A DNA stretch of 64,000 bases from Bacteroidales bacterium (GTDB lineage Bacteria; Bacteroidota; Bacteroidia; Bacteroidales; Tenuifilaceae): assembly GCA_016931855.1 (NCBI GenBank), contig JAFGDZ010000060.1, positions 1 to 64,000 of the forward strand, in the 5' to 3' direction. The position numbers were made by a program, and so were the translations under genes. Position 1 is the stretch's first letter. The number at the start of each line of letters is the position of its first letter. Below the pieces are notes generated by a model that worked only from the letters and a program-made list of their open reading frames with translations, was not told where the DNA came from and searched no databases. Below are positions 44,229 to 53,378 of the stretch, in pieces.

Positions 44229-45113
44229 ATGGAAACCATTATAGAATGTAAGAACCTAACCCACTACTACGGAGCAAGGTGCATCTATACTAACCTTAAC
44301 TTCTCCATTCCTAAAGGGAAAATACTTGGGCTTTTAGGAAAAAACGGAACAGGAAAAACCACCCTAATAAATATCCTAATGGGATTTCTAAAACCCCATT
44401 CGGGAAAGTGCACCATTTTTAACGAGCCATCGCACAACCTATCGGCACAAACAAAGCAGCGCATAGGCTTACTGCTCGAAGGGCATCTACAGTACTCCTT
44501 TATGAACATTGAGCAGCTAGAGCGCTTTTACGCTGCCTTTTACCCCAGCTGGCGGCGCGAGCCCTTTTACGAGCTTATGAGTAAACTCAAAATTGCTCCA
44601 GGGCAAAGGGTTAACCGCATGTCGTGCGGGCAGCGATCGCAGGTGGCACTTGGGCTAATCCTGGCGCAAAATGCGGATCTGCTAATCCTCGACGATTTCT
44701 CCATGGGGCTAGATCCTGGTTATAGGCGACTATTTATAGATTACCTTAACCAGTACGTTAAGGCCGAGGGGAAAACCATGCTGCTTACCTCACACATTAT
44801 TCAGGATTTAGAAAATCTTATTGATGATTGCATAGTACTGGATTACGGCAAAATACTAACCCAACTACCCACTACCGAGCTACTCAATAACTTTAAACGA
44901 TACCGATTTAACACGCCCCAATCCATAGAGGCGCTTCCCAACGAGGCATTCTTTAACTCAGAAAAAAACAAGGGAAATATTGAGACCTACAGCTTCTTCA
45001 CCCACGAAGAGGTTAAGTACATCTTTTCAAAAAGTGGGATACAAAGCGAAAGCCTTATGGTAGAGAAGCTATCGCTAGAAGACGCATTTATTGGGCTAAC
45101 AGGAAAATACTAA
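44229..45113 (+). CDS. ABC transporter ATP-binding protein
   Basis: 294 residues from ATG 44229. A TTG 27 bases earlier is in frame but overlaps the previous gene. Walker A is GLLGKNGTGKTTL (about 38-50), the signature is MSCGQRSQVAL in place of LSGGQ, and Walker B reads LLILDDFSMGLD with Asp where the catalytic Glu normally stands. The H-loop LLTSHI is intact. The C-terminal 80 residues form an extra domain. It works with the permease that starts 5 bases after it. The unusual Walker B suggests slow hydrolysis or a regulatory role. Confidence 0.9.
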   Translation: METIIECKNLTHYYGARCIYTNLNFSIPKGKILGLLGKNGTGKTTLINILMGFLKPHSGKCTIFNEPSHNLSAQTKQRIGLLLEGHLQYSFMNIEQLERFYAAFYPSWRREPFYELMSKLKIAPGQRVNRMSCGQRSQVALGLILAQNADLLILDDFSMGLDPGYRRLFIDYLNQYVKAEGKTMLLTSHIIQDLENLIDDCIVLDYGKILTQLPTTELLNNFKRYRFNTPQSIEALPNEAFFNSEKNKGNIETYSFFTHEEVKYIFSKSGIQSESLMVEKLSLEDAFIGLTGKY

Positions 45114-45118
45114 GCACT

Positions 45119-45790
45119 ATGTACAAAGCACTACTTTATAAAGAGTTCCTAAAAACAAGAAAAACAATTCTTGCCCTTGCTCTGGTTAGCATAGCAACTC
45201 ACATATACATGTACGCAAAAATAGGACGATCGATGCGCCTTGTTGGCATCGACCACCTTTGGGAGGTAATTATTGGCCGAAACATATTCCTATTTGGTGC
45301 CATCACCTTTATTCCCCTTGTAGCGGGCATTGCCATTGGGCTTTCGCAGTTTGTGCCAGAGCTTCGCAACAAAAGCCTGAGGCTAAGCTTGCATTTGCCC
45401 GTTAAGGAATCCGTTGCCGTGGCCACCTTTGTGGGCTACGGAACCATTGTTAACGTGGCTCTATCGGCACTATCGCTGGTTAGCCTTACGATTTTTGCAA
45501 GCATCTACTTCCCTTGGGAAATTACCCAAAGGGTGGTACAAACTACGTATCCGTGGTTTGCCGCAGGATTATGTGCATATGCCATAACTGCTTGGATTTG
45601 CTTAGAGCCAACATGGACTAGGAGAGCAGTTAATGGGCTTATTGGTGCTGGACTAGTAAACCTTATGTTTATAACTAGCGACCCAGGCGCTTACAGCCAA
45701 GCAATAGGTTTGGTAGCACTAATTGCCATATTACCTTATGCCTTTATTGCCGAATCGACTGTGCGGTTCAAACAAGGCGTTCAGGATTAA
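45119..45790 (+). CDS. ABC transporter permease
   Basis: 223 residues with six predicted helices (from ILALALVSIATHIYMYAKIG near the start to ALIAILPYAFIAE). It starts MYKALLYKEFLKTRKT, the usual cytoplasmic start of ABC-2-type subunits. It is the membrane partner of the ATPase encoded directly upstream. Substrate not evident. The gene that follows also ends in membrane helices and may be a third subunit. Confidence 0.82.
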   Translation: MYKALLYKEFLKTRKTILALALVSIATHIYMYAKIGRSMRLVGIDHLWEVIIGRNIFLFGAITFIPLVAGIAIGLSQFVPELRNKSLRLSLHLPVKESVAVATFVGYGTIVNVALSALSLVSLTIFASIYFPWEITQRVVQTTYPWFAAGLCAYAITAWICLEPTWTRRAVNGLIGAGLVNLMFITSDPGAYSQAIGLVALIAILPYAFIAESTVRFKQGVQD

Positions 45791-45814
45791 CAAAATAATT
45801 TAAACATTAGAACA

Positions 45815-47026
45815 ATGCGACTTTACAAACTAGCAATTTTGGTTACTACAATACTGCTGCTGTCGTGGGCGATTCCAAGCCTATACAGCATAGGCACCGA
45901 TAAGGCCGATTCGTTCCCATTCACCTACTACAGCAGCATTGCCAAGCAGTTCTGCATGATTAACTACGATGGCAACGACTCTCTTAGGTACACCGATGCC
46001 GCGGGAAACAGCTACACGCAGGAGCAGTTTGATAGCCTGCTCCCCCTATTCTACTACTACCAACTCTTTGCCGAGAATAGAATGCCCGACACAATAAGTG
46101 GCATCCCAATTAGCATTAAGCAGATTAAGGAGAATAGCTTTTACCAACGCTTTAACCCATCGGACATAAGCAGCAAGGGTATTGCGCTATACCCCCTTTT
46201 TGAGTCGATGGGGAAACGCGTAAACATTGAAATGCCCAACGACTACTTTAGGTTTACCCGCACAGGCATTGAGTTTATCGATACAAAAAGCAACAGCATA
46301 GCCCACAGTAAGAGCAACCAATTTACCAGCGCCCTTAAATCGGCAGGCTTTGCATTTCCCCCAAGCATAGTTGCAGGGATCCCCACCACAAGAAAAAACT
46401 ACGACGAGGGCTACTTTATCCTGGACAATAGCAACAAGCTGTTCCATTTTAAAATGGTAAACGGTAAGCCATTCATAAAGAACACAAAAGTTGGAGTTAC
46501 ACCTAAGTACATTGCCCCTACCGATTACCCTAACCGTGCATTTTACGGATTTATGATTGGCCAAAACGACTCCCTATACAGAATAAGTACCCCAAACTAT
46601 AACCTCGAAGCCATCCCTACAAGCGGCTACTCTCCAAGCAAGAGCGGCTTGCTTATTATGGCCAATCCGTTATACTGGAGCATAGTTACCACTAACGGCA
46701 ACAAGCGCCAAATAGTAGCAGTAAAGGCTAGCACGCTTGAACATGCAGACAACATAACCTACACCAATCCAATCCCTTGGTTAACATCAGTAAAAAAACA
46801 CCTATTCCCTTTTACGCTAAGTTTTATCTCATCGCAACACAAAAACTTTAAAGCCGAAATAGAACTAGGTAGCCCATGGGCGCTGCTAGTAAACCTTCTG
46901 CTGGCACCTATTGCTCTGCTTTTTGCAAAAGGGAAAACACAAAAGGGAATTGGCGCTGCAGCAACAGTAATTACAGGCGTTTTTGGGCTAACAGCAAGCC
47001 TATTACTACTAAAGAACAACAAGTAA
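45815..47026 (+). CDS. DUF4857-like protein with periplasmic beta-propeller-like domain
   Basis: 403 residues: one N-terminal helix (about 5-26), a large periplasmic region with many Tyr/Asn/Gly strands (30-345) resembling DUF4857, and two C-terminal helices (about 355-400). The layout fits an accessory membrane subunit of the ABC system coded just upstream. Nothing catalytic is recognised. It is 24 bases behind the permease and 22 bases before the lipoprotein gene. Confidence 0.7.
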   Translation: MRLYKLAILVTTILLLSWAIPSLYSIGTDKADSFPFTYYSSIAKQFCMINYDGNDSLRYTDAAGNSYTQEQFDSLLPLFYYYQLFAENRMPDTISGIPISIKQIKENSFYQRFNPSDISSKGIALYPLFESMGKRVNIEMPNDYFRFTRTGIEFIDTKSNSIAHSKSNQFTSALKSAGFAFPPSIVAGIPTTRKNYDEGYFILDNSNKLFHFKMVNGKPFIKNTKVGVTPKYIAPTDYPNRAFYGFMIGQNDSLYRISTPNYNLEAIPTSGYSPSKSGLLIMANPLYWSIVTTNGNKRQIVAVKASTLEHADNITYTNPIPWLTSVKKHLFPFTLSFISSQHKNFKAEIELGSPWALLVNLLLAPIALLFAKGKTQKGIGAAATVITGVFGLTASLLLLKNNK

Positions 47027-47048
47027 TAAACCTAAAACAATAAGTAAA

Positions 47049-47570
47049 ATGAAAAGAGCAAGTATGATTCTTTCGCTACTAAGCCTTCTGCTTGTAGTAG
47101 CATGCAACAATGAGCCAAAGCAAAATGCTAGTGACAATAGCCAAAAGCCATCCTTTGCAATCACAAAAATTAGCGAGTTGATATCGGCCGACACAACAAA
47201 TGTTGGTAACATTGTAATAACCGAAGGGGTTGTTACGCACGTATGCTCACACTCGGGCAAACGTTGCTTCATAGAGGATTCTCTTGGGCTATCGATACGT
47301 GTAGAAGCTAAAGGTGAAATAAATGGCTTTAACAAGGAACTTATGGGGATGAAAATCCGTGTAAAAGGGCCTCTACGCGTAAATTTTATTGATAAGCAAC
47401 GCATTGGCAAGATGGAGGAAAAGGTTAACGAGAAAGAGGAGCATGACGACTGCTCTACCGAAAGGAAAAGCATTGAGCGCATGAAAGAGTGGATGAACCT
47501 TAACAACAGCGATAGGTATCCTGTTTTTTATATTGACGGAGAGGAGTACGAAGTAGTTCCTACGGAATAA
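47049..47570 (+). CDS. OB-fold-like lipoprotein with a Cys/His motif
   Basis: 173 residues. The lipobox is LLLVVAC with Cys19. An OB-fold-like part follows (ITEGVVTHVCSHSGKRCFIE, about 59-78, then IRVKGPLRVNFI), with CSHSGKRC being a plausible metal-binding loop, and a charged helix with His-Asp-Asp-Cys (EEHDDC). Relatives occur near cytochrome-type or PepSY proteins. It may carry or sense a metal ion in the periplasm; that is inference. Confidence 0.72.
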   Translation: MKRASMILSLLSLLLVVACNNEPKQNASDNSQKPSFAITKISELISADTTNVGNIVITEGVVTHVCSHSGKRCFIEDSLGLSIRVEAKGEINGFNKELMGMKIRVKGPLRVNFIDKQRIGKMEEKVNEKEEHDDCSTERKSIERMKEWMNLNNSDRYPVFYIDGEEYEVVPTE

Positions 47571-47602
47571 GTCCACTAATAGTTTAGACATACCATTTTT
47601 AT

Positions 47603-47642
47603 GGGCACCGCATTGGTTTAGTGCTAATGCGGTGCCCGCTTT
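47603..47642 (+). terminator. Strong hairpin within the cluster, terminator-like
   Basis: GGGCACCGCATT and AATGCGGTGCCC form a perfect 12-bp stem with an 11-base loop, followed by GCTTT. The T tract is weak, so partial read-through into the PepSY-type gene is likely. Confidence 0.55.
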
Positions 47643-47774
47643 AGCACAACACCTACACCTAAAGCACCGCAATAACGCACAAACAAAATATGGGTGTTCC
47701 ATAGTTAGAGCAAAGAATACTATGCACAGCGTTACAATGCGTTACTTCTTTATCATACTAAACATTTCTTACGG

Positions 47775-48317
47775 ATGAAACTTTTTAACAAGAGCATCAC
47801 CTACTGGCTAAGGTTACTGCACAGAGACCTAGGATATATTTTTGCTGGCATTTGCATTATTTACGGAGTAAGTGGCTTTATTCTTAGCCTGAAGCCAAAC
47901 GATAAAGCCATTCTTTACAAGGAGATAACCATAGGCGCTACGCTACCCGCAAATTTGGAAACTAGCAGAATTCCAATGGAATGGAAAGCACTAAACCAGA
48001 AGTATGCAATAACCCTTGCCAAAAACGATGGCAACAACATTTCGCTGCTATTTAATGGTGGAGAAGGGGTTTACAACAGCGCCACAGGTGAGGTTGCTGG
48101 TAAAATCTTTAAAAAAAGAGCCATTCTGGTGTTCTTTAATAAGCTGCACTACAACCAAATGGGGAACTGGAAAATTATGGCGCAGATATTTGGTGCTGTA
48201 CTTGTTTTTCTTGCCATATCGGGGCTATTCCTTGCCAAGGGGAAATACGGTTTTCTTAAACGTGGCCTTTGGCTAACCCTACTTGGGGTGGCGCTAACCA
48301 TTGCGTTTGCCCTGTAA
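47775..48317 (+). CDS. PepSY-associated membrane protein
   Basis: 180 residues. It starts with WLRLLHRDLGYIFAGICIIY, the first helix of PepSY-associated proteins, has a periplasmic PepSY-like part (about 45-120) and two C-terminal helices with LHYNQMGNWKIMAQIFGAV between. Such proteins take part in iron reduction or heme and siderophore handling at the inner membrane in other Bacteroidetes. Last gene of the cluster; separated from its neighbour by 204 bases including a hairpin. Confidence 0.8.
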   Translation: MKLFNKSITYWLRLLHRDLGYIFAGICIIYGVSGFILSLKPNDKAILYKEITIGATLPANLETSRIPMEWKALNQKYAITLAKNDGNNISLLFNGGEGVYNSATGEVAGKIFKKRAILVFFNKLHYNQMGNWKIMAQIFGAVLVFLAISGLFLAKGKYGFLKRGLWLTLLGVALTIAFAL

Positions 48318-48326
48318 GAAGCAGAA

Positions 48327-48371
48327 GCTAGCATAGAGTGAATTACTTAAATCACATCCTATTATGCTAGC
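48327..48371. terminator. Inverted repeat between converging genes
   Basis: GCTAGCATA and TATGCTAGC, 27 bases apart, between the PepSY-type gene and the permease gene on the other strand. Weak candidate for a shared terminator. Confidence 0.35.
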
Positions 48372-48392
48372 CTTTGCTAATACCCAGTAAGG

Positions 48393-50762
48393 CTACTCGT
48401 ATCGTAACGACTCCACAGGATTCCTTCCCGTAGCACGCCATGTTTGGAAACCAACGGTAAGCAATGCAACCACTAAGCAAAGCAAACCGGCTATAGCAAA
48501 AGGCATAAAGCCCAAGTTAATTCTATACGCAAAGCCATTAAGCCACTCTCGCATAAAGTAGTACGCAACAGGAGCAACTAGCACAAAGGCCAAAAGAACC
48601 TGCATTGTATATGTTTGAAGCAGCAACCCAAGAATCTGAATACGGGTAGCACCATTCACCTTTCTAATGCCAATCTCCTTGGTCCGTTTGCCCACAAGGT
48701 ACATGGATAGAGCATATAACCCCAGTAAGCTAAGAATTATGGATAGCAGCGCGGAGTAATTTGTTAGCTTAGAGGTTTGCTCCTGAGATTGGTACTTATT
48801 CCTAACCGTATCCTCAACAATAATGTACTCTAATGAGTAGGATGAGTCAAAGCGTTTGATTGTGCTTTCAATTATGTCCAGCACTTCTTTCACAGGAATA
48901 TCCGCATGCTTAACCATTATAAAGTTTATCCACTCACGATACATAGACAGCATTAGTGGAGCCACAGGTTTCTCAAGCGACTCGTAGTTAAAATCCTTAA
49001 CAACGCCTATTATCTTTGTTTCTGGGCCAATGCTAGCAAACTCAACTTTAGCATTAAGTGGATCTTTTAAACTAAGCATTCTAATGGCGGCCTCATTTAG
49101 AATAATACCCGCGCTATCGGAACTGATGTTTGCATCAAATGGCCTACCCACTATAAACTGCATCCCCATTAACTCGCAATAGCCTGGCTGTATCCTATAC
49201 TCATTAATTCCGTAGGTCTTTTTTGGGCTCTCCTCATATGAATTAATTCCTTGACCGCTAGTCCCTCCGCCAAACAGGTGTCCCGATGCGCTAACCTGCT
49301 CTATATTGGGGTTCTGCAAAAGAGCCTCACTAATGGACTTATACGATCTTACCATCGACTCATTTAACCCCATTACAGCAACAACTCTTTTTGAATCAAC
49401 ACCTAAATCGGCATTCTTCATATAATCAATTTGCCGCTGCATCACTATTAAACTCGATATTAAAAAGATAGCCACCCCAAACTGGAAAACAACAAGCACT
49501 TTTATAAAGCGTTGCACACCCCCACTCTTGCTAATATCGCCCTTTATTGCCTTATACGGATTAAAGCCACTCACAAAAACAGCAGGATATAAACCAGCAA
49601 TTACCCCTAGGCAAATGGCAACTAGCGGCGTAATCACCTTTAGTAACGTATCATTTCTATAACCTTCAACAACGCCACTCCTAAGCAAACTCCCAAACGA
49701 GGGAAGCAGCAGCTCCACAAGAATAGAGGCAATAATAAGAGCCACAACGCTTAGCAGCACCGATGAGCCAATAAACTGAAACGCCACACGCCACCGCGAT
49801 GCACCAAGCGTTTTCTGTACGCCAACCTCACGGGTGCGGCTTTGGTACTGAACGGTAAGCAGATTCACATAGTTAATCATTGCTACCACCAGCACAATAA
49901 TGGCCATAAACAGAAACACATAGATACGACGAAGACGAGCATCGATACCATTTGGGGAGTTAAAGCTTGAGTTTAGGTGGATATCCTTAAATGGTTGCAG
50001 GTACGATCCCGTGTTGTAATCGTACTTACCAAACCTATCGTTAAGAATAGCATTGTATGCCTCAACGGTTTTCTTTGTAGCCTGATCCATATTGCTGCCC
50101 TTTCTGTACTGCAGCAGGGTGTTAAACTCTAAACCGCCCAGCACATTAAGGTATGGAAGCGCATCCATCCGTGCTATTACACCAAACGCCCAATCAGAGT
50201 TAGAAGGGAAATCATCAACCACGGCCGAGATGGTAACCGTGTGGTTTGAATCGAAATAAACGATAGACTTGCCAACAACATCAACGGTTCCAAAAATTCG
50301 CTCGGCAATGCTACGCGTAACAACAACCGAGTTTAACTCGGCAAAAGCGCTCTCCTTGCTTCCTTCCAAAAAGGAAAATGTAAGAACATCAAATATTGTA
50401 GGATCAACAAAATCAAAAGGAATGCTTTTGTGCTGCTTATTGCTCTCAACAAAGGTACATCGGCCAAAACCATACAGCTGCAAAATATGCTCAAGCTCTG
50501 GAACACTATTAGATAGAATGCTATCGTTAAGCCGAAGCGATATGTCATAATCATTCAACTGGAGCGTTCCCAATTGAGAGACCACGCGGTAAATCCTATC
50601 CTTCTTCTCATGAAAGTTATTGTAGCTAAACTCGTGCCTTACGTAAATGGTTAGCAAAAGGGTAACGGTTAGGCCTGTTGCTAGCCCCAGTATGGTTATG
50701 AACGAGAAAAGCTTATTCCTCATCATATTACGAAGAGCCAGTAGGAAATGGAACTTAATCAT
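48393..50762 (-). CDS. FtsX/MacB-type ABC transporter permease
   Basis: 789 residues with two MacB/FtsX units: helix 1 (about 20-41), a periplasmic domain, three helices at about 275-410, a second periplasmic domain, and a last three-helix block (about 675-775). The RTREVGVQKTLGASRWRVAF and KRTKEIGIRKVNGATRIQIL segments are the conserved coupling helices of this family. Such single-protein permeases of Bacteroidetes export signals, antibiotics or lipoproteins with a separate ATPase. A sigma-54 regulator and a kinase lie on the other strand 1.2 kb away and may control it. Confidence 0.9.
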   Translation of the reverse strand: MIKFHFLLALRNMMRNKLFSFITILGLATGLTVTLLLTIYVRHEFSYNNFHEKKDRIYRVVSQLGTLQLNDYDISLRLNDSILSNSVPELEHILQLYGFGRCTFVESNKQHKSIPFDFVDPTIFDVLTFSFLEGSKESAFAELNSVVVTRSIAERIFGTVDVVGKSIVYFDSNHTVTISAVVDDFPSNSDWAFGVIARMDALPYLNVLGGLEFNTLLQYRKGSNMDQATKKTVEAYNAILNDRFGKYDYNTGSYLQPFKDIHLNSSFNSPNGIDARLRRIYVFLFMAIIVLVVAMINYVNLLTVQYQSRTREVGVQKTLGASRWRVAFQFIGSSVLLSVVALIIASILVELLLPSFGSLLRSGVVEGYRNDTLLKVITPLVAICLGVIAGLYPAVFVSGFNPYKAIKGDISKSGGVQRFIKVLVVFQFGVAIFLISSLIVMQRQIDYMKNADLGVDSKRVVAVMGLNESMVRSYKSISEALLQNPNIEQVSASGHLFGGGTSGQGINSYEESPKKTYGINEYRIQPGYCELMGMQFIVGRPFDANISSDSAGIILNEAAIRMLSLKDPLNAKVEFASIGPETKIIGVVKDFNYESLEKPVAPLMLSMYREWINFIMVKHADIPVKEVLDIIESTIKRFDSSYSLEYIIVEDTVRNKYQSQEQTSKLTNYSALLSIILSLLGLYALSMYLVGKRTKEIGIRKVNGATRIQILGLLLQTYTMQVLLAFVLVAPVAYYFMREWLNGFAYRINLGFMPFAIAGLLCLVVALLTVGFQTWRATGRNPVESLRYE

Positions 50763-50812
50763 GCCATATCTATTTTAAGGTGAAATTAGGTTTTTCTTAC
50801 GGCTTAACGTAA

Positions 50813-50829
50813 CCCCAAGTCCATGCCAA
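50813..50829 (-). promoter_or_regulatory. Possible sigma-54 promoter of the FtsX/MacB gene
   Basis: On the minus strand TTGGCATGGACTTGGGG keeps the -24 block (TGGCA) and the spacing of the TGGCACG-N4-TTGCW consensus, but the -12 GC is replaced by GG. It lies 50 bases before the start codon, and a sigma-54 activator gene is close by. Confidence 0.3.
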
Positions 50830-51032
50830 ATTATATCACACTGATTTGATGTAGATTAAAACAAAACGCCATAAATTAATGTCGGAATTTCCAACACAGG
50901 GAATAACAAAAGCGAACAATGACTAAAGGGATAAAACAATAATTAATAAATTCGTAGCAACGATTGTTACTTCTGCAACTAAGTAATCGAACAGTCCTTT
51001 AAAAACTTCAAACCAAACTAAAATAGATTATT

Positions 51033-51935
51033 ATGATACCTGACTTCCAAACAATAATGCTTCCATTTTTACAAATATTATCAGATGGAAAAGAACATAC
51101 AACAAATGAAACCAATCAGAAATTAGCGGAACATTTTAATTTAACTGAAGAAGAGTTGAATGAATTTCTTCCAAGCGGAGCAGCAAAAACATTTCCTAAT
51201 CGTGTAGCATGGGCAAAGTCCCATTTTAAAATGGCTGGTTTTATTGAGAACACGAAAAGAAGTTCGTTTAGAATTACAGAGGCAGGTAAAAAATTCATTG
51301 AATCAAACCCGACAGAAATCAACCTCAGAATATTAAAAACAATACCAACCTACCAAGAGAGAACGGGCAGAACAAAAGAAGATGAAATACAAATAGTTAA
51401 CAACAATCAAGAAGAATCTACCCCAGAAGAGATCTTTGAAAACAGCTATCTGCGAATTAGAAAAAACTTAGCTCAAGAACTTCTCATCAAGGTTAAAGCT
51501 TGCAGTCCTACCTTTTTTGAATCATTAGTAGTAGAACTACTAGTAAAAATGGGCTATGGGGGTTCCATAAAAGAAGCAGGGCGTTCTATTGGACGCTCAG
51601 GAGATGAAGGAATTGATGGAATAATAAAAGAAGACAAACTTGGACTTGATGTGATTTACATCCAAGCAAAAAAATGGGAGAACGTAGTAGGGAGACCTGA
51701 GATACAAAGGTTTGTAGGAGCCTTAGCTGGTCAAGGTGCAAAAAAAGGGGTATTTATAACCACATCCAGATTCTCTAAAGAAGCAAAAGAATACCTACCA
51801 AGAAATGAGACTAAAGTTGTTTTAATAGATGGAGAGCAACTAGCAGAACTAATGATTGACTATAATCTTGCGGTGTCTACTATCAACACATTTGAGATTA
51901 AACGAATAGACAACGATTATTTTGGTGATGATTAA
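51033..51935 (+). CDS. Mrr-like restriction endonuclease
   Basis: 300 residues. An N-terminal winged-helix (about 1-95) is followed by the Mrr catalytic domain: FFESLVVELLVKMGYGG (about 160-176), the Asp in RSGDEGIDGII, and the IQAKKW catalytic block (about 209-214), with the GRPEIQRFVGALAGQGA segment behind. It resembles type IV enzymes that cut methylated foreign DNA. The gene is AT-rich and stands between a permease and its likely two-component pair, so it is probably an acquired insertion. Confidence 0.9.
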   Translation: MIPDFQTIMLPFLQILSDGKEHTTNETNQKLAEHFNLTEEELNEFLPSGAAKTFPNRVAWAKSHFKMAGFIENTKRSSFRITEAGKKFIESNPTEINLRILKTIPTYQERTGRTKEDEIQIVNNNQEESTPEEIFENSYLRIRKNLAQELLIKVKACSPTFFESLVVELLVKMGYGGSIKEAGRSIGRSGDEGIDGIIKEDKLGLDVIYIQAKKWENVVGRPEIQRFVGALAGQGAKKGVFITTSRFSKEAKEYLPRNETKVVLIDGEQLAELMIDYNLAVSTINTFEIKRIDNDYFGDD

Positions 51936-52013
51936 CCAAAATAAACAAGTGTGAAATCCCATAAACTATAAAGTTCAGCCAAACACAAGCAAGATATTAA
52001 TCTGTCTCTCTAA

Positions 52014-53378
52014 ATGGGAAAAACAGCAGGCAAAATACTTATTGTTGACGATAACGAGGAACTACTTTATGCCCTTAAGCTATTCCTTACGCCACACTTT
52101 AGCGCTATAGACACAGTAAAAAATCCCGAACAGATAATTAACGCGATACAAGGGAAACAGTACGATGTTGTGCTGCTGGACATGAACTTTAGCGCTGGCA
52201 TAAATAGCGGTAACGAAGGGCTATACTGGCTTAGTCGAATTCGAGAGGCCGACCCAACCCTAAGCGTGGTTTTTATTACTGCATATGGCGATATGGAACT
52301 TGCCGTAAACGCCATGAAGGAGGGTGCCGCCGATTTTATTCACAAATCGTGGGACGAGCATAAGATTCTCTCATCGGTGCTGTCGGCCTACAAGCAGCGG
52401 CTAGCCAAGGCCGAAATCCGCACGCTGCGCAACAAGCAGAAGCACCTTGCCGCCGAGTCGCAAAACGGGTTTACGCTCATAGGGTGCAAATCGGCACCAA
52501 TGCAGCAGGTGCTAAAAACCATAGAGAAGGTAGCCCCCACCGATGCCAACATACTAATAACAGGCGAAAGCGGTGCTGGTAAGGAGATGGTGGCGCGGGC
52601 AATACACAGCCAATCGCATAGGAAAAACCAGCTATTTGTAGCTGTCGATTTGGGCTCGCTTAGCCCCACTCTTTTCGAGAGCGAACTTTTTGGCCACAGG
52701 AAAGGGGCGTTTACCGATGCTAAGGACGATAAGCTGGGCCGGTTCGAAATGGCATCGGAAGGCACACTATTCCTTGATGAGATTGGCAACATACCACCGC
52801 ACCTACAGGCAAAGCTGCTAACCGCCATTCAAAGCAAAGAGGTTACTCCGCTTGGGGCAACACACCCCACTGCTGTTGATGTAAGAATAGTATCGGCAAC
52901 CAACACGCCCATAGCGGAGCTGGCACAGAGTAGCCACTTTAGGGAGGATTTGTACTACAGGCTAAACACCATAACCATTGAGGTTCCACCGCTGCGCCAA
53001 CGAAAGGACGATATCCCTGAGCTTATCCTCTTTTTTGCTAGCAAATACGCACAGCGATACAACAAAGAGGATGTTACCATTAGCAGCAGTCTACTAAAAT
53101 CGCTTTGCGAATACTCCTGGCCAGGCAACGTTAGGGAGCTACAGCACAAAACGGAGCGGGCAGTAATACTTAGCAACAGCGCAGAGCTTAGCCTTCCCGA
53201 TTTTGGAATTGAGCATCAAAATACGGTAAGTTCAAACCCATACAACCTAGCCCATAACGAGCGTCAGGTAATTGCCAGCGCCATTAAACACTGCAATGGC
53301 AACCTTAAGCAAGCAGCCCAAGAGCTGGGAATAAACCGCTCCACCCTTTACGATAAAATTAAAAAGTATGGGCTTTAG
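52014..53378 (+). CDS. Sigma-54-dependent response regulator (NtrC family)
   Basis: 454 residues in three parts. Receiver (about 5-125): DD near residue 12-13, phospho-acceptor Asp in VVLLDMNFS and the LysS in FIHKSW. The AAA+ domain (about 150-385) has GESGAGKEMVARA for Walker A, the sigma-54 contact loop GAFTDA (in place of GAFTGA) and LDEIGN. The Fis-type HTH (about 415-454) reads NLKQAAQELGINRSTLYDKI. It activates promoters of the -24/-12 type. The kinase gene overlaps its 3' end by 11 bases. Confidence 0.95.
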   Translation: MGKTAGKILIVDDNEELLYALKLFLTPHFSAIDTVKNPEQIINAIQGKQYDVVLLDMNFSAGINSGNEGLYWLSRIREADPTLSVVFITAYGDMELAVNAMKEGAADFIHKSWDEHKILSSVLSAYKQRLAKAEIRTLRNKQKHLAAESQNGFTLIGCKSAPMQQVLKTIEKVAPTDANILITGESGAGKEMVARAIHSQSHRKNQLFVAVDLGSLSPTLFESELFGHRKGAFTDAKDDKLGRFEMASEGTLFLDEIGNIPPHLQAKLLTAIQSKEVTPLGATHPTAVDVRIVSATNTPIAELAQSSHFREDLYYRLNTITIEVPPLRQRKDDIPELILFFASKYAQRYNKEDVTISSSLLKSLCEYSWPGNVRELQHKTERAVILSNSAELSLPDFGIEHQNTVSSNPYNLAHNERQVIASAIKHCNGNLKQAAQELGINRSTLYDKIKKYGL

